Shown piece by piece: positions 58,070 through 64,000 of a DNA stretch of 64,000 bases; position 1 is the first letter of the stretch; every line of letters begins with the position of its first letter. The translations under genes and the position numbers were made by a program. Origin of the DNA: Glycomyces sp. YM15 (GTDB lineage Bacteria; Actinomycetota; Actinomycetes; Mycobacteriales; Micromonosporaceae); the NCBI RefSeq assembly GCF_016918015.1, contig NZ_JAERMK010000016.1:22822-86821 (forward strand). Reading direction: 5' to 3'. Below the pieces are notes generated by a model that was not told where the DNA came from, did no database searches, and worked only from the letters and a program-made list of their open reading frames with translations.

Positions 58070-58510
58070 TCAAGGCACCGTGTGCACGCCGCCCGCTTCG
58101 AACGTCGCCGGCCAGCCGTACCGGCACACGTCGCTCACGCTGATCCCGAACCACCGTGCGGTTTCCGCCGCGGTCCAGTCCTCGTCGTACGTCCGCCGGA
58201 TCAGCACCTCACGCCCGTGCAGGCGCGCTTTCGCCCACCGGCGACGGTCCGCAGCCCGCTGCATGAGGGCCGTTTCACCAAGGCCTTCCTCATCGCCGGG
58301 GACCGGCACGACCAGGGCCGTAGCGACCGCGAGCCCTTCCCGGGACGACGGCGCTGCAGTGAAATCCCACCGCGGTTCGCACTCGAGCTCGACGCCGTCA
58401 CCGAGGCACGCGAACGCGAGCAGGTCACGAGCCCTCGTGGCCGCAAGCGACATCGGCAAGTCCGCGTCAACCGGGAACAGGAACCGGCGCAGCGCCGGCG
58501 CGGCCGTCAC
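58070..58510 (-). CDS. hypothetical protein
   Basis: The 146-residue product contains LRRFLFPVDADLPMSLAATR and a late helical HTH-like portion TAAETARWFGISVSDVCRYG. The latter could bind nucleic acid. It starts at GTG 58510 overlapping the upstream stop (GTGA) and ends before a GCAACAAC site. Not recognised. Confidence 0.6.
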   Translation of the reverse strand: MTAAPALRRFLFPVDADLPMSLAATRARDLLAFACLGDGVELECEPRWDFTAAPSSREGLAVATALVVPVPGDEEGLGETALMQRAADRRRWAKARLHGREVLIRRTYDEDWTAAETARWFGISVSDVCRYGWPATFEAGGVHTVP

Positions 58511-58779
58511 CGGCCCGCCCCGGCGGCCACCGGGGCCAAGTCGATCTGCAGGAACAGCGTGCTCGGATCCGCTGGCGTCGCCTCCACCGTGACGTCGACG
58601 ACGTCGAGCGCGTCGGTGGGCGCGAGCAGCGGATGAAACGCGGCCCGGTGCTCGTCGCGATGCTCGATCGCCCAGTCGTGCACCGACGACGCGAGTGTCG
58701 ACTTGCGGTAGGCGTTGCACGGGCATTCAGCGATCCACGACCCGCTGGCCTTGTACACCTTGATGTGTTCGGTTGTCAT
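58507..58779 (-). CDS. small Cys-containing hypothetical protein
   Basis: The 90-residue product begins EHIKVYKASGSWIAECPCNA and continues with VHDWAIEHRDEHRAAF. Its C-x-C and spaced His residues could bind metal. It resembles the 58.8-59.1 kb product, which has lost one of the two cysteines. The ATG at 58779 is preceded by GAGC. Confidence 0.62.
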   Translation of the reverse strand: MTTEHIKVYKASGSWIAECPCNAYRKSTLASSVHDWAIEHRDEHRAAFHPLLAPTDALDVVDVTVEATPADPSTLFLQIDLAPVAAGAGR

Positions 58780-58831
58780 TCGTGCTCCGAAGCGAAAGTT
58801 GAGGGAAAGGAGAGGGCGCCTAGTACGGCGG

Positions 58832-59074
58832 TCACGCGCTCACAGGTAGTGCTGTTGGACCGCCGAGCCGCACGAACGGGCCCGTACCGGTTGGGTTGCT
58901 GCTCAGTGGGATGAGCGCCGGCAGGTAGTGGAAGACGGACCAGTGCCGTGTGGTCCACCCGATCGCTTCAGAGAAGGTGTCTTCGGCATGCAGGTGCTTG
59001 TGGACAGCGCAGTGGACGAACCACCGTCTGTCCCTTTTGCGGATCCGAATTGCAGATGCAGGTTTGTGGGTCAT
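58832..59074 (-). CDS. hypothetical protein related to its neighbour
   Basis: The 80-residue product (AIRIRKRDRRWFVHCAVHKH, then TRHWSVFHYLPALIPL) has the same layout as the next gene: a strand with a terminal Trp, a Cys/His group, then a helix. It probably arose from the same ancestor. ATG at 59074. Confidence 0.58.
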   Translation of the reverse strand: MTHKPASAIRIRKRDRRWFVHCAVHKHLHAEDTFSEAIGWTTRHWSVFHYLPALIPLSSNPTGTGPFVRLGGPTALPVSA

Positions 59075-59169
59075 GGGTGTGCTCCGAAAGGGTTGGGGAT
59101 GGGAACACCGGTAGGTAGGTAGGCGGTGCTGGACCGGGAGGATCAGTCCGCTCCGTACAAGGTTGAGCC

Positions 59170-59196
59170 CCGGGGCGGGCACGCGGCCCGCCCCGG
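59170..59196 (-). terminator. terminator after the recT-like gene
   Basis: A 10-bp perfect stem (59170-59179 with 59187-59196) and 7-base loop lies 6 bases beyond the stop of the recT-like gene in the leftward direction. Confidence 0.7.
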
Positions 59197-59202
59197 AGTC
59201 AG

Positions 59203-60000
59203 TCAGCCGGAACCTTCGGCAGTGACGGCCTCAGCCTCCACGCTGGGCACGTCCACTGGCGTCAGGGCCGGTTCAGGAACCGCAGCTGGAGCCTTCCGCG
59301 ACTTGCGCGCCCGCTTCGGCTGCTCGTCCGGCTCGACGTCAAGCATTTCCTCAGTCGAGTAGTGAATACCGCCGAGCGCGTCCGCAGCCGTCAACCGGCA
59401 GCATTCACTCGTCGCACGCGCCACAAGCATGTTCTGCGGCATGTTCTGCCAGTTCGACTTGCCTGTCAGGCGCAGCTGCGCGGCCCGTTCGAACGTCCAC
59501 ACGGACACTTCGGGGTCCAGGTCGAACTGGCCCTTCCGCCACCCGTGCACGACCGCGCGTTTCGGCGTTGCCTCCACCAAGTGGATGCGGTGTCCGGCCG
59601 CTTGCAGCAACGCGCGCATTGACTCGGCTTTGAGCGTCGGCGTTCCCTGGATCGGGACGATCGCCCTGATAGCCGCCATTGGCCGCATGCCCAGTTCAAG
59701 GCCCGTCAGGATCGCCGCCGTTACCTCGTACGGCATCTCCCGATACTGAGCGGGCACGAACGACGTGGCCGCAAGCTTGACCGACATGCGGTAAATCTCG
59801 GAGGCGTCCGAGACCCACTGCGCCATCGGCGACACTGCGGCAGCAGGGACCGCCGGGTTGGCCAAAGCCGCTGGCCGTTCCAGGACGGCAACCGCGGCCG
59901 CGGCGACGTTGGACTCATCAGGGTTGGACTCGTCGGTGGGATGCTCCACGGGAACCGGTTCGGGGACCAGCTCGACGGTGGTCGCCAGTTCGTCGCTCAC
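59203..60000 (-). CDS. recT: RecT-family single-strand annealing protein
   Basis: The 265-residue protein fits actinophage RecT-like recombinases. The core (residues 65-215) contains MSVKLAATSFVPAQYREMPY, AAILTGLELGMRPMAAIRAI, VPIQGTPTLKAESMRALLQA and a late MLVARATSECCRLTAADALG. The N- and C-terminal tails are acidic/Pro-rich and basic, respectively. It anneals complementary single strands generated by the exonuclease encoded just upstream, whose stop it overlaps (GTGA at 59997-60000). The start is GTG. Confidence 0.85.
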   Translation of the reverse strand: MSDELATTVELVPEPVPVEHPTDESNPDESNVAAAAVAVLERPAALANPAVPAAAVSPMAQWVSDASEIYRMSVKLAATSFVPAQYREMPYEVTAAILTGLELGMRPMAAIRAIVPIQGTPTLKAESMRALLQAAGHRIHLVEATPKRAVVHGWRKGQFDLDPEVSVWTFERAAQLRLTGKSNWQNMPQNMLVARATSECCRLTAADALGGIHYSTEEMLDVEPDEQPKRARKSRKAPAAVPEPALTPVDVPSVEAEAVTAEGSG

Positions 60001-60797
60001 GCTTCCACCTCCGCAGCGAAACCGGAGCGGACCGGCGCCCCGATCCAGTCGGCTTTCTGCACGGTCTTCATCTGGTGGTAGAGCCACACGAGGTGCTGCA
60101 TCACCTGCCACACGATCGGGCCCGCGTTCAGGTCGTACACGTGCCAGCCGCCGTGGTCCTGCAAGTGAAGGACTTGGACCGCTTCGATGCCGAGGTCGGC
60201 AACGGACTGCTCGTCGCCGGCGGCGTCGACGTAAATCTCCGCGTTGCGGTACGCGTCGAGCTGCAGGGCGACTTCGACGTAGAGCGAACGGCCGGTCTTG
60301 AAGTCCAGCAGGGTGCGCACGCCGTCAATGTCGGCGATGAGGTCCACCGTTCCTGCGTACCGCCAGGTCCGGTTCGCCACCGACTGTTCGATAAGGACCG
60401 GGACGGGCTGGACCTCGCGGTGCCAGTCCAGGAACGCCCGCATGTATCCGGCGATGTCCGGCGCGGCGATACCGCCGGTGCCGTGGCGGAGGAACTTCTC
60501 GGCGGCATGGTGCACGCGGGTGCCGCGTGCGGCCGCGGCGCGCTTGTACTGCTCGGGAACGGCCGCGAGCTCGTCGGCGGTTGCGAACAGGGACGTGACG
60601 TCGCCGGTGTGCTCGTACGCTTCCCACGCGTCGAAGGCCGCTTCGGCGACTTTGGCCGCGGCCCAGTCGATCAGGCTCGGTTTGGCGAGTGTCTTGTCGA
60701 GGATCGTGGTCACGCCGGGCACTTGGCGGCCGTCGAGATAGTAGGCGTGCCAAGCCTTTCCAGTGGTGGACGTGTAGTCGTGTCGTTTCAGGCCCAC
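59997..60797 (-). CDS. PD-(D/E)XK exonuclease (RecE/Cas4-like)
   Basis: The 266-residue protein has the PD-(D/E)XK order: an early GTRVHHAAEKFL, then RYAGTVDLIADIDGVRTLLD with the active-site Asp, DFKTG (the DxK part), and VALQLDAYRNAEIYV (the Q-x3-Y motif). This is the RecB/Cas4-like phage exonuclease family that prepares 3' tails for the RecT partner encoded downstream. It is the first gene of the long leftward operon, facing the repressor-like gene at 61.2 kb across 417 bases. Confidence 0.87.
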   Translation of the reverse strand: MGLKRHDYTSTTGKAWHAYYLDGRQVPGVTTILDKTLAKPSLIDWAAAKVAEAAFDAWEAYEHTGDVTSLFATADELAAVPEQYKRAAAARGTRVHHAAEKFLRHGTGGIAAPDIAGYMRAFLDWHREVQPVPVLIEQSVANRTWRYAGTVDLIADIDGVRTLLDFKTGRSLYVEVALQLDAYRNAEIYVDAAGDEQSVADLGIEAVQVLHLQDHGGWHVYDLNAGPIVWQVMQHLVWLYHQMKTVQKADWIGAPVRSGFAAEVEA

Positions 60798-61214
60798 GCG
60801 GGGCCTCCCGGTTGTACTGGGGGGACACCCTGCTGTCGCGAATGTGACAGCACGGTAACCCGCCGGGTTCGGCTAAGGTAAGGCTTCACGGCATCCTCTC
60901 GGTGAAGTCGAGTTGATTGCCGGGCGAGCCGCGGACTGCAATCCGCGGCGCGCCCGTACTCAAGGTAGGTATCTCCCTTGTGGTCCGGTCTGACCGGACC
61001 TGGTGGGCCACAAGGGAGATGCGTTCGAGTGATGCAACCGTACCGCTTGTCGGTGGTGCGTGCATGACCCGGAATGTCGTTAAGTATCAACCGAAAGTAT
61101 GAATCGTTGCACCTCACTCGGTGTGCGATCGGTTTGAGGGTAGACCTCGGCCATGTAGGGGCGTAACGTTTCCTGAATCAGGAAGTGTTACGAGGATACA
61201 GAGGATACGAGATC
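60798..61214. promoter_or_regulatory. divergent control region between exonuclease and repressor genes
   Basis: No gene is seen. The region has an 8-bp perfect hairpin (60928-60935 with 60942-60949), a nested hairpin (outer 13 bp 60971-60983 with 61008-61020, inner TCCGGT/ACCGGA), and further right the operator-like palindrome at 61170-61184. It should hold the promoters for the leftward operon and the rightward XRE gene. Confidence 0.6.
61170..61184. promoter_or_regulatory. operator-like palindrome at the repressor gene
   Basis: TTCCTGAATCAGGAA is a perfect 7+1+7 palindrome, with AAC/GTT matches three bases further out. It lies 30 bases before the chosen start of the XRE gene, where an autorepressor would bind. 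Confidence 0.6.
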
Positions 61215-61661
61215 GTGACGGACGGTGCAACCCAGTACGGGCACCAACCCACCGACCCGCGGTTCATCGAAGCATGCCCGACAATCAACAACTGGATCCG
61301 TGCCGTCGTCGTTTCTCACCGAGACCGGTTCGGACACTCGCTTGAGGATCTGTCGAAGCTGACCGGTGTCCCCCGTCCCATGATCTCCAACTGGCAGCGG
61401 ACCGGTGGCCACCGGCCACGCAGCCAAAACCTCGTCCGGTTCTGCCTTGGGCTCGACCTCGACCCTGACCCCGTGTTGCGCCACTTCGGTTACATCGCCG
61501 CTCCCGGGGCGGTTCGCGCCCGCAAAGTCAAGGCAGCCATAGACGCGATCGAGGAGGTTCTCGCAGATCCGGACCTGCCGGCGGAGGAACGCCGAGAATA
61601 CGAGCACCAGACACTCCTGTTGCTAGAGTTGGCTACCGGGATTAAACGAAACTCCCAATGA
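61215..61661 (+). CDS. XRE-family repressor-like protein
   Basis: The 148-residue protein has an HTH in HSLEDLSKLTGVPRPMISNW (about residues 45-65) followed by a basic RTGGHRPRSQNL, then a C-terminal helical part ending EHQTLLLLELATG. It is divergent from the recombination-replication operon, the place of a phage or plasmid repressor. I chose GTG at 61215, with AGAGGA upstream; a GTG at 61185 overlaps the operator. Confidence 0.78.
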   Translation: MTDGATQYGHQPTDPRFIEACPTINNWIRAVVVSHRDRFGHSLEDLSKLTGVPRPMISNWQRTGGHRPRSQNLVRFCLGLDLDPDPVLRHFGYIAAPGAVRARKVKAAIDAIEEVLADPDLPAEERREYEHQTLLLLELATGIKRNSQ

Positions 61662-61708
61662 GACACTGCTCACGGGTGTAACCGTTCCCATGTGCCAAAC
61701 GTGTCCCT

Positions 61709-62164
61709 ATGGTGACAGTACATACCCCAAACCCACGTAGACCCTGGCTCATCATGACCATCGCCACCGGCGCGACCGTCATCTTCATCCTCTGCGCACT
61801 CCTGGCCCCGATGCAGAAGTTCGTCGCGATCTGGTGCACGCTTGCCGCCTGCTCCATCGTCACCATCATCTTCATGCTGTGCCTGCAGCTGTTCCTCTCC
61901 GAGGCCACCGCGCAAAACGCGGCCGTGCACGCCCGGCTCGACGAAGCCGACATGATCCACAGCGCCACGCAGTCACACGTGAACGACATCGGGAACGCGC
62001 TCGCGCAAATCCTGACGCGCCTTCCCGCAGGAACCATCGACGACGAAACGAGACGACGCCTCGACGAACTCGAAGCAGCCCAGTCGAGACTCCGCGGCGT
62101 TCTCGCCAAAACCGTCAGCGACGACCTGGCCCTCACCGCAACTGAGCCCGACGCTCTCACCTGA
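61709..62164 (+). CDS. membrane-anchored coiled-coil protein
   Basis: The 151-residue protein has two membrane spans (residues 14-34 and 39-65) and a C-terminal coiled coil (residues 66-140). It is a small membrane-anchored helical protein of unknown function. It follows the repressor-like gene by 47 bases and may be co-transcribed with it; superinfection exclusion is one speculative role. Confidence 0.65.
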   Translation: MVTVHTPNPRRPWLIMTIATGATVIFILCALLAPMQKFVAIWCTLAACSIVTIIFMLCLQLFLSEATAQNAAVHARLDEADMIHSATQSHVNDIGNALAQILTRLPAGTIDDETRRRLDELEAAQSRLRGVLAKTVSDDLALTATEPDALT

Positions 62165-62208
62165 AGACGCACCGTCCCGCCGGCACCGGGACCTCGCGCA
62201 CGCACGGC

Positions 62209-62814
62209 TCAGACTCGCTCGGGAACCGGTACACGCCGCGCCCACCCGCAATGCCCGCACACCAAAGCCGCCGCCCGGCCCTCCGCCTCCGGGATCAGCG
62301 CGATCGCAGGGACCCTCACCCGCTGATCCTCAACCCACGCCTCCGTCATCGACGCCTCGCAATGCGGGCACGCCGCACCCCAGATACGCCGCACCGTCTT
62401 CGACGGGTTCAGCAACTGCTCGATCCGGTCCGCCCACGCCCGAACGTCACCGACGAACCGAACAACGTCGTCTTCCCCGCGGCCGCTCACACGCTTCCCT
62501 GCCGCCTGCCACAGCGCCCGCACCTGCGCCACCCGGTCCAGCCCAGCGCACACGGCGCCCGCGTCCACATCGCATGAAGCCGCCCAGTCCCGCGCTGACT
62601 CGTCAACGGCCCGCCACAACTCGAACGCCCCCAGGTCGATCGGCGGCACCGAATGCGCGAACGACCGCAGCCCGTCCCCCGCCTCACCTGAGTTCGCGAG
62701 CGCGTCCGCCAGCTGCTCCAATTTCGCGGGCACGTGCGCGGCCTGGCCTCCGATCGTGACCGCAGCCGGGTCGCACAACGCCGCGACGGCCTCCGTGACC
62801 TCATTCGATCCCAT
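62209..62814 (-). CDS. hypothetical protein with C-terminal zinc ribbon
   Basis: The 201-residue protein is helical over its first 150 residues (KLEQLADALANSGEAGDGLR, VAQVRALWQAAGKRVSG) and ends in a zinc ribbon with CPHC near residue 158 and CGHC near 190. Similar proteins occur in actinophages. The ATG at 62814 follows AAGGAGG. Confidence 0.7.
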   Translation of the reverse strand: MGSNEVTEAVAALCDPAAVTIGGQAAHVPAKLEQLADALANSGEAGDGLRSFAHSVPPIDLGAFELWRAVDESARDWAASCDVDAGAVCAGLDRVAQVRALWQAAGKRVSGRGEDDVVRFVGDVRAWADRIEQLLNPSKTVRRIWGAACPHCEASMTEAWVEDQRVRVPAIALIPEAEGRAAALVCGHCGWARRVPVPERV

Positions 62815-63140
62815 AACGCCTCCTTGTAGACAGTGAGGCCACGGACCGTAACGCGCACAAGCGAAACCAGCAAGAAAGTTCATGACGAACTCTGCCGCAC
62901 CGCAGGTCAAGGCGCCCAGTGCGACACACTGATCGGCCCTGGCACATCTACACGTCGGCGTATCACCTGAACGATCGGGCCTAGGGCGACGCTAAGTCGC
63001 CCGTAGGGCCGGTGAGGCCACCATCAATGCCTCGGTCCTCAGCGCTGTGCGCCAAGGCTGCAGCGGGTCTCAGCACATGGTGATTCTCAGGTAACGTCGA
63101 GTGCGGAAACCCTCAGCCGCGCAACACGACAGGACCCCCA
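62815..63140. other. 326-base intergenic region with one bulged hairpin
   Basis: No gene is supported. A 7-bp core hairpin (62984-62990 with 62996-63002) extends through a one-base bulge to about 62978-63010. The region contains the divergent promoters of its neighbours. Confidence 0.45.
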
Positions 63141-63557
63141 TTGCAACACGACGACCTCGAAACCCTCCGAATCCTCGATGACGCCACTCGCGCCGACATC
63201 CAACACATAGCCACCACTTGGAACCTCCACCCCGCCACCGTGATCCGTTCCATGATCCGGTCCGGGCTCGCCGTCGAGTCCCTGCCCTGCACCGCAGGAC
63301 GCGAATCCGACCTCCTGTTCCACCTGACCGCCTACCTGGCAATGCACGGCTGGCAGCCCGGCCGCGTCCCCGACACCACCCAGGTCGCCGTCATCCTCTG
63401 GTACCACCCGACCGGACTTGCCGCCGCCGTCCCCGCCAGCGCCGACACCCCAGGCTTCTCCGACCTGTACCGGTCCGCTGCCGAACACATCGCCGAAGCA
63501 GAACAGCGACCCATCACCGCCCTCGCCGACGACCTCACGCCCGCACGCAGGACTTGA
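63141..63557 (+). CDS. small RHH-like hypothetical protein
   Basis: The 138-residue product starts HDDLETLRILDDATRADIQH and has HPATVIRSMIRSGLAVE, a pattern like a ribbon-helix-helix domain, followed by an unrecognised C-terminal half (VAVILWYHPTGLAAAV). The start is TTG at 63141 with AGGA six bases upstream. Confidence 0.6.
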   Translation: MQHDDLETLRILDDATRADIQHIATTWNLHPATVIRSMIRSGLAVESLPCTAGRESDLLFHLTAYLAMHGWQPGRVPDTTQVAVILWYHPTGLAAAVPASADTPGFSDLYRSAAEHIAEAEQRPITALADDLTPARRT

Positions 63558-63622
63558 GGAGGCCCGCCCCGTAACCGTGTTGATACGCTCACAGCCGATC
63601 CGCGACGGAAAGGGCACCTCCG

Positions 63623-64000
63623 ATGAGCGACACCACCACCGAGACGATCGACTGGGCATGGGCGGTCCTCGACCGCGTCATCACGCCGACGCAAACCGGT
63701 TTCAGGGAATCCCACACGGTCACGATCGCCACCGTTCCCGACCCGCGCAAGGCCGACTACCTCACCAGCCCCGAACATCTGATGAACGTCAGCGGCGACA
63801 TCTACCCTGACTACCCAGTGCGCGAACACGGATGGGAAACCGTCAGCGACTTCGACTACCTTGCCACCACCGTGGTGAAGCCAGTCGACACGAACACCAG
63901 CTTCGGGATCCTCCCGCACTACCGCGCCGCCGCCCGCATCCGCCGCCAAGGCCTCGCCATCCCCAGCGGCGAAGCGGAAACCGTGCCGTACGGCAACGAA
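63623..64000 (+). CDS. partial hypothetical protein, runs off the window
   Basis: An ATG at 63623, with GGAAAGGG upstream, opens a frame that remains open to the last base (126 codons seen). The product so far contains DWAWAVLDRVITPTQTGF and a late GILPHYRAAARIRRQGLAIP. Not recognised. It is the start of a gene whose end is outside this window. Confidence 0.72.
   Translation, partial: MSDTTTETIDWAWAVLDRVITPTQTGFRESHTVTIATVPDPRKADYLTSPEHLMNVSGDIYPDYPVREHGWETVSDFDYLATTVVKPVDTNTSFGILPHYRAAARIRRQGLAIPSGEAETVPYGNE

Overview
The window is GC-rich throughout and its genes are packed head to tail, often with ATGA, GTGA or TGATG overlaps. Protein families such as Lsr2, the XRE/DUF5753 regulator with DUF397 partners, DUF6221 and the SCP1.201-like deaminase point to a filamentous actinomycete, probably Streptomyces or a close relative. 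No ribosomal, central-metabolic or virion structural genes are present. Most genes are accessory: regulators, Nudix hydrolases, acetyltransferases, nucleic-acid ligases and many small unknowns. The right end looks like the early region of a temperate phage or a phage-like plasmid. I therefore read the window as part of a large accessory replicon (linear plasmid, phage-plasmid or big integrated element). No integrase, partition or conjugation gene is visible that would decide between these.

Layout. 1-10.7 kb: G-run sequence at the extreme left, an Rnl2-type RNA ligase, two Lsr2 paralogs, a complete hydroxymethylbilane synthase, a membrane protein, a PP2C-like phosphatase, a GntR regulator, a KilAC antirepressor, a GNAT enzyme, a RibD-type reductase and a Nudix hydrolase. 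10.7-17.4 kb: a pRiA4b-like protein, a HEAT-repeat protein, two tandem GNAT paralogs, and a DddA-family (SCP1.201-like) cytidine deaminase toxin with a probable Imm1-type immunity gene. 17.4-22.4 kb: a 5-formyltetrahydrofolate cyclo-ligase-like gene, three DUF397 genes with one XRE/DUF5753 regulator, a hairpin-rich non-coding stretch, and an operon of tiny unknown genes. 22.5-32 kb: a DUF4238 protein, NAD-dependent DNA ligase, and a GntR-controlled divergent cluster (PurC-like enzyme, hexapeptide acyltransferase, acyl-CoA-dehydrogenase-like enzyme), followed by a Nudix and an M20 peptidase-like gene. 32-42.9 kb: small unknowns, a HAD hydrolase, XRE-SLOG-CYTH and XRE-Nudix operons, HD, epimerase, TrmO-like, PPC and flavoprotein genes, and a second CYTH gene.

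43-49.5 kb is the most striking part. It carries an HNH-like protein, an Rnl1-type RNA ligase, a Ro60 (TROVE) protein, a RlaP-type nucleotidyltransferase and, directly upstream of the Ro60 gene, a non-coding RNA that I read as a bacterial Y RNA of the YrlA type. It has a 15-bp terminal stem and a circularly permuted tRNA-like module whose acceptor stem is closed by a GCAA loop. A strong terminator separates this RNA from the Ro60 start codon. Together these look like an RNA repair and surveillance island.

50-64 kb: a long leftward operon running from a PD-(D/E)XK exonuclease and RecT annealing protein (recombination pair), through small genes, a GIY-YIG protein, a replication initiator with iteron-like 24-bp-period repeats inside its gene, and a helicase-loader-like protein, to a string of small paralogous unknowns. 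It is divergent from an XRE repressor-like gene at 61.2 kb preceded by a palindromic operator. A short element with core GCAACAAC recurs upstream of at least five genes across the window and may be a replicon-specific regulatory site.
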